A DNA stretch of 49,522 bases from an uncultured Agathobaculum sp. (GCF_944380985.1 NZ_CALWJJ010000012.1:1-49522); one strand, 5' to 3'. Shown: positions 15,620 through 27,251, counted from the stretch's first letter. Numbers and translations: made by a program. Notes: generated from the letters alone by a model not told the origin.

Positions 15620-18600
15620 TTAACTCAGTTTGCGGATTTCAAATTTATCAATTTGCGGCGAGTTTTCTTTCGGTGCGGTAAATATCAGCATACCGTCACC
15701 GGATTCATTGATTTGTAGCTGAAACGTACTTGTTCCAATTACTGCAATGCTTGACGCTGACGCGCTTACCCTGTTGGCCGTAATTTTGCCTGACTCTTCT
15801 CTCCACTCAATTTTGTTATAGATAGAGCCGCTTTTGTATGTAATTATCACTTCATACGTTCCCGCTTCCGCCGTATACGGAAGACTTATTTGGTCACCAT
15901 TATTCATAGCGTTGACAAACTTTCCATTACTTGCCCATTCCGCGTTTATAATTCCGAGTTTATATTGCTCATCTTCTGCTCCCGTATTTTGAAGAGTAAA
16001 ATACTCCGCTTCCAGCGTAGTCCACTCTTCACCCGTTGGGAATACGAACCGATTGTCCTGCGTATAGTTTGAAAATTCAAAGAACGCCTCGATTGTGACA
16101 TCTCCGGCAATCTCTGATACTGTATACTCGGTAACCGCCCCTACAGTCTCCCCATTTACAAGAACATCCGCAACCTTATACCCTGAAGATGGTGTGATTG
16201 TATAGGTCTTACTGTCTCCTTCAACAAGCGTCACTTCTCCAGCGTCACTGATTGTTCCGCCTTGTCCGGCGCTCGCAGTGACAGTGTATTTAACAGGAGT
16301 TTTCTCTATCATGCGAATGTCAAATTTGTCAAGCTGCGGGGAATTTCCTGACGGTCCGGTAAACACCAAAGAGCCGTCGCCGGTTTCCGCAACTTCCATT
16401 GTAAACGTTACAGTATGCGTCGCCTTCGCATTATCTGCTGCGCCTGCTTGCACAGAACCGGATACAATCCTGCCGGATGGTTTGCTATCCCATACAAGGC
16501 TGTTTGCATTAGCGCCGCTTCTATAGGTAGCCGTAACTTCATATGTTCCTGCCACTGCTGTGTACGGAACGCAAATCGTATCGTTTGTATTTAGGGAATT
16601 GACGAATTCTCCATTACTTGCCCAACCAGCTTTTATTACTTTAAGCTTAAAACGTTCATTATCCGCTCCCGTATTGTTCAGAATAAAGTGTTCCGCCTCC
16701 AGCGTCACTGCGTCTGCATCCACGTCAGTCGGAAATGTAAATCTGTTTTCCTCAGTATAGTTTACAAGCTGAAAGCTCACTTCAATTTCAATATTCTCTG
16801 AAATCTTTGAAACAGTATATTGAGAAATCGCTCCCATTGACTTACCATTTACAATAACGTCTGCAATCTTGTATCCGGAAGATGGTGTAATCGTATAAGT
16901 TTTGCTTTCCCCTTCAGTAAGAGTCGTTTCTCCCGCATCGCTGATTGCTCCGCCTTTACCCGCACTGGCAACTACAGTATACTGCTCCAATGTAATATCG
17001 AGCGGTGAGATCTCCATGTAATCAATCTGCGGTGAATTTCCAGCTGGTCCGGTAAATACCCAATATCCGCTTCCTGGTTGTGTGATTTCCACTGTAAATG
17101 TAACATTTCTAACCGTAGAAACATTATCTGCGCCCGCGCTTTGTTGTCCTTTGACAATCACTCCTTCAGGCTCACTGCTCCAGCAAATGGAATTGCTGTT
17201 GGAACCGCTTCTGTAATAAAGCGTTACGTTATAAGTGCCTGCTTTTTCGGCAACATAATAGTATTTTACCACGTCATTATTATTTAGCGAATTCAAAAAC
17301 TTTCCGTTGCTTGCCCACTCGCTGGATACAACACAGAGAGGATACCCGTTATCGCCGCTTGTATTGTTGATTTTTTCTGTAGCAAATTCCCCCTCAAGCA
17401 CAGCAGAGCTTCCCTCTCTCCATGGGAATACAAATGGATCTTCTTGCGTGAAATTTTCTCTTACCACCAGGCTTTCACCCGCCTTTTCAAGGCGCTCTTT
17501 AGCCAGTTTGATTTCATCCATGGTAACATCACTGCTATCTACAATCGCATCTGCATTCTCCATAGCCAGCGCAAACCCTTCCCAGCCAGCTTTATACCAG
17601 TCGGCCTTCTTTTGTTTGCCCTGTGCAATCAGCTCTTTGATTGCGCTTACAATACCTTTTTCCGCATCCTGTATCGTAATTCTGGCACTGCTGTTAAACC
17701 CCAATCCCGCGCCGCCAGAAGGATTGGTAAGCGTAACTGTAAAATACTGATCTCCTGTTTCATTTGTATTTCTCAGCGTAGTAATTACAGCAGTCTTTTC
17801 TGTTTCCCCATTTGCAAATGTAAGGATTGTCTGTTGATCCGGATCCATATCTCCCTGGACGGCACTTCCCGGCTCATTGCTCACAAGTACGGTCGCTTCA
17901 CCTTTGCTTCCGCCGATTCGTTTGACCGTTATCTCCATTTCAGATGCTTCTTCCATTGTATAAGCATCCTGCTCGATTTCAAACAGTCCTGCCCCGTCAT
18001 TATTTAATACCACGAGTGCGTCAACGCCAGTCGCGTTGTTTTTGACGACAAGCCGAAGTGTATGCTCCCCGTTTTCAAGGGTGCCTGATTCAAAAAGAAT
18101 CTGCCCAAGCGCACGGGTAGATGAATATGCGTTGATTGTGCTGACAAAATCACCGTCTATATAAATATCAGCAGTTCCATGTCCCGGATCTTTTGTTCCA
18201 ATTAAATAGGCTTTTGTTCCAGCAAAATGCACGGTAAATTCGGCATTTGGATTTGCCCACATGCCCGTTCCTTCGATAAACTGAGTTCCTGTCTCTTGTT
18301 TCCACTCATTATCATATTCAAAGTAAGAGCCATCTGAACTATCTTTATCTATATTGTCGATAATCTCTAAGTCTGTAGGAACATTACCTGTAAGCTGAAA
18401 ACCTTCGCTTGCTTTATAAACACCAACCTCGCTGATGATAGGAACAGTGCCGGCAGAAACGCCTACCGTGATTCTTACATGCGTCGCCCTTACAGTTGCG
18501 GTTCTAACCAGCCTCTTTGCGCCGATTGTATTGCCTTCATCCATGGTCTTCCATTCATCGTTTTCGCCGTTTCGGTACTCTACTTTGTAACTGTCGATCC

Positions 18601-20041
18601 GCTGTCCGAACTGAATGGCTTCCTCAATGGATACAACGTCGATATTCTTTGTTCCCCCAAGGTCAATCAGAAGGCTACCGCTGTTTGTGCCGTCACTGGT
18701 CGTCCAATATGTAGCGTCATTACCGTCTACTGTATTGCCGGGCGCGTAAGTAACATCATTTCCGCGTACAGAAGACGCCATCACCTGCGCCTCAGTTGCC
18801 ATAGCAAGATTAGTCTGAAATGTATCCCTAATGTTGTTCCCAAATTCTTCTACCCTGTTAAGGATTGCCTGATCTACCGTTCCCTTGTTATTTGGCGGAA
18901 CATTAAGCAGCAAGACTGAGTTTCGTCCTACTGTGTTAAAATACATATCTCCAAGTTCTGTAATGCTCTTTGGCGTATTCTTCGTCGTTCCCCAGAACCA
19001 ACCCGAAGTAATGCGGGCGTCTGCCTCTGGCACCGTCCACTGATTTCCATTTTTAACTCCAGCCGTTACATTATGTCCGCCTTCATTAATGGAGTTGCTG
19101 TTTATTGTATTATTTTGATAATTGACTGTTGACTTCGACCATGTGTTTTTAGCCGAATATCCCGACTCATTTCCTATCCAGCGCACGGTTGTATATGCCT
19201 GTGCGCCAAACAGCATACAGTCGGCATCATATCCTGCTGCCTCACCCTCAAAGCTTTGGATTGTGTTGAACCACCTTTGGAAATCATATTCCTGCGCGTT
19301 GGCGCCACTTCCCTTTGCGCCATCCATCCAAACTTCCACAAAGTGACCATTATTTCCATACTTGTCATTCCCAAGTATCTCTCTGAGTTGATTATCATAA
19401 TAATCATTATAGTCAAGAACGTCTTTATCGGCCGTAGTCGCATTTCCATTCTTGTCATAGTAACCATAACTTTCATCATGAATATCCCATGGGGACAGAT
19501 ATAATCCCATATCCATGCCATATTTTGTACAAGCCGCGGATATTTCTGCCAGTATATCACTTTCTCCTTGCGCATTCCTATAACTTGTTGCGGCTACATC
19601 ATAATCTGTATATTGGCTATCCCATATGCAAAATCCATCATGATGTTTAGCAGTTACAATAACCTTTTTAAATCCGGCGTTATAAAGTGATTTTACTAAT
19701 GTTTCTTCATCAAAATCTTTTTCAAGAGTAAATATTTGGTCTGGGGTTTTGTTGCCGTAATGTTCTCCCCATTCAATTTCATTGAACGTATTCGGTCCAA
19801 AATGGACAAATGCCGATAGTTCTTCTTTCTGATAATTATACTGATTTTCATTGGGTAAAACACTATCCGGCGTAGGCGCTGGTGTGGCATTATCGGTCAA
19901 ACTACTGTCGCTTATCCAGGTTATTTTTGCTTGTGCAGGCTGAGCCAGTGCATAATTACTGCTTAAAGCAGTAATTACCATAACGCCAGATATGAGCTTT
20001 GCAAATATTTGGGTTATTTGTTTCTTGTTCACCTTTTCCAT
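15620..20041 (-). CDS. Secreted multi-modular alpha-L-fucosidase (GH29)
   Basis: The ATG at 20041 abuts AAGGAG with no spacing, so the in-frame GTG at 20032 (VNKKQITQ), 9 bases after it, may be the true start. A signal peptide ends near residue 38. The GH29 domain (about 65-410) has FVHFGPNTF, TAKHHDGF (133-136) and VWMDG with the probable nucleophile Asp240. Then follow an F5/8-type-C (CBM32-like) domain (about 425-545), a second sugar-binding-like module (about 565-690), a Calx-beta-like domain, a helical FIVAR-like segment, and three similar CBM6/35-like modules, each ending with GNSPQ. Two spacers of about 65 residues separate them, both containing TITPSSGYK. It should release fucose from mucin or milk glycans. 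No sortase motif, dockerin or SLH domain is present. Confidence 0.88.
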   Translation of the reverse strand: MEKVNKKQITQIFAKLISGVMVITALSSNYALAQPAQAKITWISDSSLTDNATPAPTPDSVLPNENQYNYQKEELSAFVHFGPNTFNEIEWGEHYGNKTPDQIFTLEKDFDEETLVKSLYNAGFKKVIVTAKHHDGFCIWDSQYTDYDVAATSYRNAQGESDILAEISAACTKYGMDMGLYLSPWDIHDESYGYYDKNGNATTADKDVLDYNDYYDNQLREILGNDKYGNNGHFVEVWMDGAKGSGANAQEYDFQRWFNTIQSFEGEAAGYDADCMLFGAQAYTTVRWIGNESGYSAKNTWSKSTVNYQNNTINSNSINEGGHNVTAGVKNGNQWTVPEADARITSGWFWGTTKNTPKSITELGDMYFNTVGRNSVLLLNVPPNNKGTVDQAILNRVEEFGNNIRDTFQTNLAMATEAQVMASSVRGNDVTYAPGNTVDGNDATYWTTSDGTNSGSLLIDLGGTKNIDVVSIEEAIQFGQRIDSYKVEYRNGENDEWKTMDEGNTIGAKRLVRTATVRATHVRITVGVSAGTVPIISEVGVYKASEGFQLTGNVPTDLEIIDNIDKDSSDGSYFEYDNEWKQETGTQFIEGTGMWANPNAEFTVHFAGTKAYLIGTKDPGHGTADIYIDGDFVSTINAYSSTRALGQILFESGTLENGEHTLRLVVKNNATGVDALVVLNNDGAGLFEIEQDAYTMEEASEMEITVKRIGGSKGEATVLVSNEPGSAVQGDMDPDQQTILTFANGETEKTAVITTLRNTNETGDQYFTVTLTNPSGGAGLGFNSSARITIQDAEKGIVSAIKELIAQGKQKKADWYKAGWEGFALAMENADAIVDSSDVTMDEIKLAKERLEKAGESLVVRENFTQEDPFVFPWREGSSAVLEGEFATEKINNTSGDNGYPLCVVSSEWASNGKFLNSLNNNDVVKYYYVAEKAGTYNVTLYYRSGSNSNSICWSSEPEGVIVKGQQSAGADNVSTVRNVTFTVEITQPGSGYWVFTGPAGNSPQIDYMEISPLDITLEQYTVVASAGKGGAISDAGETTLTEGESKTYTITPSSGYKIADVIVNGKSMGAISQYTVSKISENIEIEVSFQLVNYTEENRFTFPTDVDADAVTLEAEHFILNNTGADNERFKLKVIKAGWASNGEFVNSLNTNDTICVPYTAVAGTYEVTATYRSGANANSLVWDSKPSGRIVSGSVQAGAADNAKATHTVTFTMEVAETGDGSLVFTGPSGNSPQLDKFDIRMIEKTPVKYTVTASAGQGGTISDAGEVTLVEGDSKTYTITPSSGYKVADVLVNGETVGAVTEYTVSEIAGDVTIEAFFEFSNYTQDNRFVFPTGEEWTTLEAEYFTLQNTGAEDEQYKLGIINAEWASNGKFVNAMNNGDQISLPYTAEAGTYEVIITYKSGSIYNKIEWREESGKITANRVSASASSIAVIGTSTFQLQINESGDGMLIFTAPKENSPQIDKFEIRKLS

Positions 20042-20085
20042 CTCCTTTTTTTATTAAATTTGAGAAATTATGAATTTATAAGAAA

Positions 20086-20114
20086 ATTGTAACATTCATT
20101 TTATTTGATGTCAA
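20086..20114 (-). promoter_or_regulatory. Predicted promoter of the fucosidase gene
   Basis: Minus-strand TTGACA (20109-20114), a 17-base spacer and TACAAT (20086-20091) lie about 45 bases before the start codon. Confidence 0.75.
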
Positions 20115-20670
20115 TAATGTGGACTAAACCGACCTTATTTATAGAAAAATGATTGAACTGCAGTAAGAAAAAATGCGATTTATTTCAAAATACTCCTACG
20201 GCAATAATCTTTAAGATTATATCTTTTGCATCATCCGGGCAAAGTTGATGTATCAAATCCTGTATTTGTGTAATAATCCTGTTCATTTCCCACTAATGAC
20301 ATATTCTGTTACCGCGCGATTTGAGCAATTTTTGTTTAAGCTGCACAGTTTCAATTTTACTCCCGGATATTTTCGTCTTATACGCAAGTATATTTTTAAA
20401 AATATACTATTGCTCTGCAACCTTCTCATAATAAGTGTATACCGGCTGACGATGAAAAATGCTGCGGATATGAATGGATTACAAAAGTTCAATTTTTGTT
20501 TGTGACGAGAATAGTGTATCCGTTTACACCAGATACTTCCGATGCAGTAGACTGCACTTCACCTATACCGCAATGATCCTTGACAAAATAGCATCGCACA
20601 AATCGTGTATATTTCGATAGGCATTGAGCGCTATACCTCACTAACCCTTCCCTTAAAAAATAACACAGAA
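20115..20670. other. AT-rich gap without a supported gene
   Basis: Short frames of 69 and 86 codons overlap on opposite strands between 20245 and 20505. Neither has a ribosome binding site or family resemblance. I see no repeat array or RNA gene here. Confidence 0.4.
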
Positions 20671-20704
20671 AAAACCCGTCTTTTATTTCAAAAAGACGGG
20701 TTTT
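20671..20704. terminator. Terminator downstream of tRNA-Thr
   Basis: AAAACCCGTCTTTT (20671-20684) pairs perfectly with AAAAGACGGGTTTT (20691-20704). The hairpin lies directly after the 3' end of the tRNA on the minus strand and is symmetric, so it works in both directions. Confidence 0.85.
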
Positions 20705-20706
20705 TG

Positions 20707-20782
20707 TGGAGCTTGCGGCCGGACTCGAACCGGCGACCTGCGCATTACGAATGCGCTGCTCTACCAACTGAGCCACGCAAGC
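20707..20782 (-). tRNA. tRNA-Thr (anticodon CGT)
   Basis: On the minus strand a complete cloverleaf can be folded: acceptor GCTTGCG/CGCAAGC, D-arm GGCTCAGTTGGTAGAGC, anticodon stem GCGCA/TGCGC with loop TTCGTAA, and a T-arm with GGTTCGAGTCC. The 3' CCA is encoded (20707-20709). Anticodon CGT reads ACG threonine codons. It is transcribed in the direction of replication and followed by a strong terminator. Confidence 0.95.
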
Positions 20783-20786
20783 AAAT
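20762..20786. repeat. Direct repeat copy 1 (within the tRNA-Thr 5' half)
   Basis: A 25-base sequence covering the acceptor and D-arm end of the tRNA, plus 4 flanking bases, recurs identically at 20904-20928. Confidence 0.85.
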
Positions 20787-20903
20787 ATAAACTTGTTTTC
20801 AACCGCTGCAATATAATCTTTACCAGCGCAGCGCTGCTCATCTCCGGCCCAAGCGCCGCCCTGCGGGCGGTTGGCCTCCGAAACGCTCGCCTGCGGGCGT
20901 GTG

Positions 20904-20928
20904 TACCAACTGAGCCACGCAAGCAAAT
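20904..20928. repeat. Direct repeat copy 2: orphan 5' fragment of tRNA-Thr
   Basis: This copy carries the 5' end of the tRNA (minus strand GCTTGCGTGGCTCAGTTGGT) but then runs into unrelated sequence with two small GC-rich hairpins (CCGCCC/GGGCGG and CGCC/GGCG). It is a tRNA fragment and not a second functional gene. Such partial copies are typical of integration or excision scars at tRNA genes or of unequal recombination. Confidence 0.8.
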
Positions 20929-20990
20929 CGTTAGCCTTGATAGTATACCACGCTTTCTTACTCCCGTCAATCGATTTTTGGATTTTTTCC

Positions 20991-21018
20991 TTGACTTTTT
21001 CCAGTCATTCGGTATAAT
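20991..21018 (+). promoter_or_regulatory. Predicted promoter of the rpsF-ssb-rpsR operon
   Basis: TTGACT (20991-20996), a 16-base spacer and TATAAT (21013-21018) leave a leader of about 60 bases before rpsF. I could not confirm the known S6:S18-binding leader motif by eye. Confidence 0.75.
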
Positions 21019-21082
21019 AGTAAGGTATCCTTGCTCATATCAGAAGATGTGGGCCAAAAGTCCAAAAGGAGGTGCTAAGAAA

Positions 21083-21379
21083 ATGGCAAAGATTTCTGGC
21101 AAGTATGAAACGATCTTCATTGTCAACCCCACGCTGGAAGAGGCGGCTGCTGCCGCTGTCGCGGACAAGTTCAAGTCTCTCATCGAGGAGAACGGTACGA
21201 ACGTAGAGGTTGAGGATTGGGGCAAGCGCCGTCTGGCATACCCGATCGAGGATCAAATGGAGGGTGTTTATACGCTCGTCCGTTTTGAATCCAAGCCGGA
21301 CTTCCCGGCTGAGCTGGACCGTATCTATAAGATTACGGACGGCATCATGCGTTCCATCATCGTCAGCCTGGATGACTAA
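21083..21379 (+). CDS. rpsF: 30S ribosomal protein S6
   Basis: The start is ATG 21083 after AAAAGGAGG. The 98-residue product has YETIFIVNPTLEEA at the N-terminus and the conserved WGKRRLAYPI motif of S6. S6 binds the 30S platform as a heterodimer with S18, encoded two genes downstream. It heads the usual Firmicute rpsF-ssb-rpsR operon. This operon points toward the origin, so it is transcribed against the leftward replication fork. Confidence 0.97.
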   Translation: MAKISGKYETIFIVNPTLEEAAAAAVADKFKSLIEENGTNVEVEDWGKRRLAYPIEDQMEGVYTLVRFESKPDFPAELDRIYKITDGIMRSIIVSLDD

Positions 21380-21393
21380 GGCGGTGAACTGGC

Positions 21394-21885
21394 ATGCTCA
21401 ATAAGGCAATTCTGATGGGTCGATTGACCCGTGATCCCGAACTGCGCCACACCCAGAGCAATATGGCTGTATGCTCGTTCTCGCTTGCGATCGACCGCGG
21501 CCGCAAGGACCAGAACGGCGAACGCCAGACCGATTTCATCGACTGCGTTGCATGGGGCCGGCAGGCCGAATTCGTCACGCAGTGGTTTACAAAGGGTATG
21601 ATGGCAATCGTTGTCGGCCGGATTCAGTCGCGTCGGTGGACCGACCAGAACGGCAATAACCGCACATCTATCGAGGTCAACTGCGATGAGGTTTCCTTTG
21701 GTGAAACCAAGAAATCCCGTGAGTCCAACACCGGCTATGCAGACGGCGGCTTTAGCGGTTATGATAACGGATCACAGATGCGGCCCGAGCCTGCCGCGTC
21801 TCAAGTTACTCCTGCATTCGATCTGCCTGTTGGCGATTCAGATTTCCAGGAGCTGGCTGAAGACGACGGCGATGTTCCATTTTAA
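21394..21885 (+). CDS. ssb: Single-stranded DNA-binding protein
   Basis: The 163-residue product starts MLNKAILMGRLTRDPELR, a classic SSB OB-fold start, with TDFIDCVAWGRQAEF in the core. The linker is Gly/Asn/Pro-rich and the tail ends DDGDVPF, the acidic tip that recruits RecG, PriA and other repair proteins. It binds ssDNA at forks as a tetramer. It is 14 bases behind rpsF in the same operon. Confidence 0.97.
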   Translation: MLNKAILMGRLTRDPELRHTQSNMAVCSFSLAIDRGRKDQNGERQTDFIDCVAWGRQAEFVTQWFTKGMMAIVVGRIQSRRWTDQNGNNRTSIEVNCDEVSFGETKKSRESNTGYADGGFSGYDNGSQMRPEPAASQVTPAFDLPVGDSDFQELAEDDGDVPF

Positions 21886-21903
21886 AAAGGAGGTTACGCG
21901 ACA

Positions 21904-22176
21904 ATGGAAGAGACCAAGAAAGAAGTTACGCCCCGTCCGGAGCGTTCTGAGCGCCCGCAGCGCGGCCGTCGCCGCCGCAAGGTTTGCTCTTTCTGTGTAG
22001 ATAAAATCGAGAAAGTTGATTATAAGGACGCTGCCCGTCTGCGCAAGTATATGTCTGAGCGCGGCAAGATCCTGCCCCGCCGTATGACTGGCACTTGCGC
22101 GCATCATCAGCGCCAGCTGACTGAGGCGATCAAGCGTGCGCGCCATATTGCTCTGCTGCCCTATACTGCGGAGTAA
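21904..22176 (+). CDS. rpsR: 30S ribosomal protein S18
   Basis: This 90-residue protein has a basic N-terminal extension ([10 protein letters not shown]) followed by the S18 core: [30 protein letters not shown] and [12 protein letters not shown] strong AAGGAGG lies before the ATG. The two N-terminal Cys residues plus the CAHH pattern suggest the Zn-binding form. It is the last gene of the operon. Confidence 0.97.
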   Translation: MEETKKEVTPRPERSERPQRGRRRRKVCSFCVDKIEKVDYKDAARLRKYMSERGKILPRRMTGTCAHHQRQLTEAIKRARHIALLPYTAE

Positions 22177-22202
22177 TTTTATTTGATTATTAAGGATACA
22201 CA

Positions 22203-22234
22203 AAGAACCGTTTTCCACTGGAAAAGCGGTTCTT
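22203..22234 (+). terminator. Terminator of the rpsF-ssb-rpsR operon
   Basis: AAGAACCGTTTTCC (22203-22216) pairs with GGAAAAGCGGTTCTT (22220-22234, one bulged base), followed by a T-rich tail. Confidence 0.85.
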
Positions 22235-22313
22235 TTCTTTTGCTTTGCTTTTTGACACTTAAATAAATCACATAAATGGAACAAAATATGTTTTTGAAAA
22301 TAAGCGATTTGCC

Positions 22314-22481
22314 CTACCCGGGGTCGACGGCATATACTTCATAGGTGCAAAATGTTTGCCTTTTAAGGTGTATTTCGCGCGAAAAACATTGTTCCGTCTT
22401 ATCTGTTAGTGCATTAAGCAAGGCGCCACCCCAAGACAGCGATCCATTCTCCTTGCGGATACCACTGATAATCTGCCGCAT
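22314..22481 (-). pseudogene. Unassigned 55-codon ORF, probable gene remnant
   Basis: On the minus strand MRQIISGIRKENG... contains WGGALLNALTDKTEQ and HLKRQTFCTYEVYAV, which has the composition of real protein sequence. The frame is open further upstream into the gyrA terminator (EEPVGGGLPS). GGAGG lies 13 bases before the ATG, which is rather far. I do not recognise the family. It looks like the C-terminal end of a lost gene that now lies behind gyrA. Confidence 0.3.
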
Positions 22482-22532
22482 AGATGGCAAACCGCCTCCA
22501 ACCGGCTCTTCCGATAAACCAGAGCTATATGA

Positions 22533-22564
22533 AAAAAAGGCAGACATATCGGTCTGCCTTTTTT
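22533..22564. terminator. Terminator after gyrA
   Basis: A stem AAAAAAAGGCAGAC/GTCTGCCTTTTTT with loop ATATCG sits just past the gyrA stop codon. It is symmetric and can act on both strands. Confidence 0.9.
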
Positions 22565-22569
22565 TAATT

Positions 22570-25116
22570 TTACTCCGAAACTTCGGTTTCTCCTTCCGAA
22601 GTCTCCTCTTCTTCTTTGCTTGTACGCGCAATCGATATAACTTTGACGTCTTCGCCTGTGCGCATTACAATAACGCCTTGCGAACCCCTGCCGCACTCAC
22701 GGATCTGCTCACAGCCCGTGCGGATGATAACGCCGTCATCCGTGATAATCATCACATCGTTGTCGTTATCTACAACTGCAATACCCGCTACCAAGCCGGT
22801 TTTAGCAGTTAGGTTGTGCAGCGTCATACCGCCGCCGCCACGGTGGTGAATGGTAAAGTCCTCCACCGGAGTGCGTTTGCCGTAACCGTTCTCAGTGATC
22901 GACAGCACATACGCGCCTTGCCGTGCCCGCGCCGCGCCAACAACATAGTCGCCATCACTCAGACGGATACCACGCACACCGGTCGCGGTGCGGCCCATCG
23001 CACGGACTTCATTCTCGTCAAAGCAGATCGCGCGACCCTCGTGCGTCGCAATCAAGATGTTCTGCTCGCCGTCGGTCAGACGCACATCGATAAGCGCGTC
23101 GTCTTCATTCAAATTCAGCGCGCGCAGACCTGCCCGGCGAATATTCTGCAAGTCGGACAGCACAACGCGCTTGGCTACACCCTGCCGCGTAACAAAGAAA
23201 AGGAATTTATCATCAGCAAATTCCTTAATCGGGAACATCGCCGTGATTTTTTCCTCGTTTTCCAGTTCCAGCAGGTTTACAATGTTCATGCCTTTGGCAC
23301 TGCGCCCGGTCTCCGGGATCTGGTAGCCCTTCAGCTTGTACACCTTGCCGCGGTTGGAGAAGAACAGGATAGTATCATGCGTCGAGGCGGTAAAGATGTC
23401 TTTTGCAAAATCCTCCTCGCGTGTACTCATAGCCGAAATACCACGGCCGCCGCGCCGCTGTGTGCGATAAACCGAAGTCGGCTGACGCTTGATATAGCCA
23501 AAGTGGGTGAGCGTATAAGCACACTCCTGCTCTTCAATCAAATCCTCGATGTCGATCTCATCGGCGACATTTGCAATCTCGGTGTGCCTCTCATCTCCGT
23601 ATTTCTGTTTGATCTCCTGCAGCTCTTGCTTGACAACCGCAAGGATATTGTTATGCGAAGATAAAATTTCCTCAAAACCCGCGATACGGCTTTCCAGCTC
23701 GTTATACTCATCACGGATCTTCTCCTGTTCAAGGCCGGACAGACGGCCAAGACGCATGTCGACAATCGCCTGCGCCTGCGGCTCGTCAAGGTGGAATTCA
23801 AAATGCTCCGACCCGTCTACAATACCGAGCAGCGCGATCTGGTCGATCCAGAATGACTCGGCCATCAGATTTTCTTTGGCCTCGGACTCATTGCGTGAAG
23901 CACGGATGATTTCAATAATACGGTCGATATTATCGGTCGCAACCTTAAGGCCCTCAAGAATGTGCGCACGGTCGCGTGCCTTTTTCATATCATAGCGCGT
24001 GCGGCGCTCGATCACATCTTTCTGGAAGGATATATATTGGTCGATGATCTGCCGCAGTGTGAGCACGCGCGGCTGCAACTTACCCGTCGCTCCGGCTGGC
24101 ACAAGTGCGATGTGGATCATCGAAATGGTATCCTCAAGCTGGGTATAAGTGAACAGCTGGTTTAAAATAACCTGAGCGTTCGCGTCGCGGCGGATGTCAA
24201 CCACGATTTGCATGCCCTCACGCGAGGAATGATCCTGAATATTGGTGATGCCGTCGACGCGCTTGTCCTTAACAAGATTTGCCATCGCTTCAACCAGGCG
24301 CGCCTTATTGACCATGTACGGGATCTCGGTGATCTGGATCTGGCTTTTGCCGTTTGGCAGTTCAATAATCTCAGCCTTGGCGCGCACCTTGATCTTGCCG
24401 CGTCCGGTCGCATAGGCTGCACGAATACCGCTGCGACCCATAATAACGCCGCCAGTCGGAAAATCCGGCCCCTTGATAAATTGGCAGATTTCATCCAGCT
24501 CGGCTTCAGGATGGTCGATCACATAGCAGATGCCGTCGATAACCTCGGTGATATTGTGCGGTGGGATATTGGTCGCCATACCAACCGCAATACCTGATGA
24601 GCCATTGACCAGCAGATTGGGAAAGCGCGAAGGCAGCACGGTCGGCTCTTTGAGCTCCTCATCAAAGTTCGGCTGAAAGTCGACCGTATCCTTTTTGATG
24701 TCCGCAAGCATATAGTTTGCGATTTTCGCCATACGCGCTTCGGTATAACGATAAGCCGCCGGGGGATCGCCGTCAACCGAACCGAAGTTACCGTGGCCGT
24801 CAATCAGCGGATAATGCAGCGAAAACGGCTGCGCTAGGCGCACGAGCGCATCGTAAACCGAAGCGTCACCATGTGGATGGTAGCGGCCAAGCACGTTGCC
24901 GACCGTAGTCGCTGATTTGCGGTAGGGCTTATCCGAAGTCAGGCCGTCCTCAAACATCGCGTACAGGATGCGCCGGTGTACAGGCTTTAAGCCGTCGCGT
25001 ACATCGGGCAGTGCACGGCCGACGATAACGCTCATTGCATAGTCAATATAGCTTTTTTTCATCTCTTTTTCGAGATCGACCTGCAAAATATTCTGCTGTT
25101 CGTATTCTTGACTCAT
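22570..25116 (-). CDS. gyrA: DNA gyrase subunit A
   Basis: The 848-residue product contains the GyrA winged-helix/tower and beta-pinwheel regions. The catalytic tyrosine is Tyr124 in [10 protein letters not shown]. The GyrA box appears as QRRGGRG, which makes this gyrase and not topoisomerase IV. In the quinolone-determining region the sequence is [11 protein letters not shown], so the residue matching E. coli Ser83 is Ala85, while Asp89 is kept. GGAGG precedes the ATG. It lies 51 bases after gyrB, in one operon, and introduces negative supercoils as an A2B2 tetramer. Confidence 0.97.
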   Translation of the reverse strand: MSQEYEQQNILQVDLEKEMKKSYIDYAMSVIVGRALPDVRDGLKPVHRRILYAMFEDGLTSDKPYRKSATTVGNVLGRYHPHGDASVYDALVRLAQPFSLHYPLIDGHGNFGSVDGDPPAAYRYTEARMAKIANYMLADIKKDTVDFQPNFDEELKEPTVLPSRFPNLLVNGSSGIAVGMATNIPPHNITEVIDGICYVIDHPEAELDEICQFIKGPDFPTGGVIMGRSGIRAAYATGRGKIKVRAKAEIIELPNGKSQIQITEIPYMVNKARLVEAMANLVKDKRVDGITNIQDHSSREGMQIVVDIRRDANAQVILNQLFTYTQLEDTISMIHIALVPAGATGKLQPRVLTLRQIIDQYISFQKDVIERRTRYDMKKARDRAHILEGLKVATDNIDRIIEIIRASRNESEAKENLMAESFWIDQIALLGIVDGSEHFEFHLDEPQAQAIVDMRLGRLSGLEQEKIRDEYNELESRIAGFEEILSSHNNILAVVKQELQEIKQKYGDERHTEIANVADEIDIEDLIEEQECAYTLTHFGYIKRQPTSVYRTQRRGGRGISAMSTREEDFAKDIFTASTHDTILFFSNRGKVYKLKGYQIPETGRSAKGMNIVNLLELENEEKITAMFPIKEFADDKFLFFVTRQGVAKRVVLSDLQNIRRAGLRALNLNEDDALIDVRLTDGEQNILIATHEGRAICFDENEVRAMGRTATGVRGIRLSDGDYVVGAARARQGAYVLSITENGYGKRTPVEDFTIHHRGGGGMTLHNLTAKTGLVAGIAVVDNDNDVMIITDDGVIIRTGCEQIRECGRGSQGVIVMRTGEDVKVISIARTSKEEEETSEGETEVSE

Positions 25117-25167
25117 TCTATGCCTCCAAAACTGTTGGCTTGCTTGCTTTTTGAGCGCCCTGCGCGC

Positions 25168-27141
<1,974 letters not shown>

Positions 27142-27201
27142 CTATTGCTTAAAAGCCTTTTGGCTTGTCTACCTGCGGTCATATATAGCTTATACAACAG
27201 A

Positions 27202-27223
27202 AAATACCGGGTCATCCGGTATT
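27202..27223 (-). terminator. Terminator after remB
   Basis: AATACCGG (27216-27223 on the minus strand) pairs with CCGGTATT (27202-27210) and is followed by T's. It separates remB from gyrB. Confidence 0.6.
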
Positions 27224-27251
27224 TACAGCAAAATGGCCGATGTGCCATCTG

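Noticed and set aside
20489..20926. 145-codon minus-strand ORF over tRNA-Thr
   Set aside because: It is a translation of the tRNA gene and its terminator (the VAQLVEQRIRNAQVAGSSP string is a known artefact of translated tRNA).
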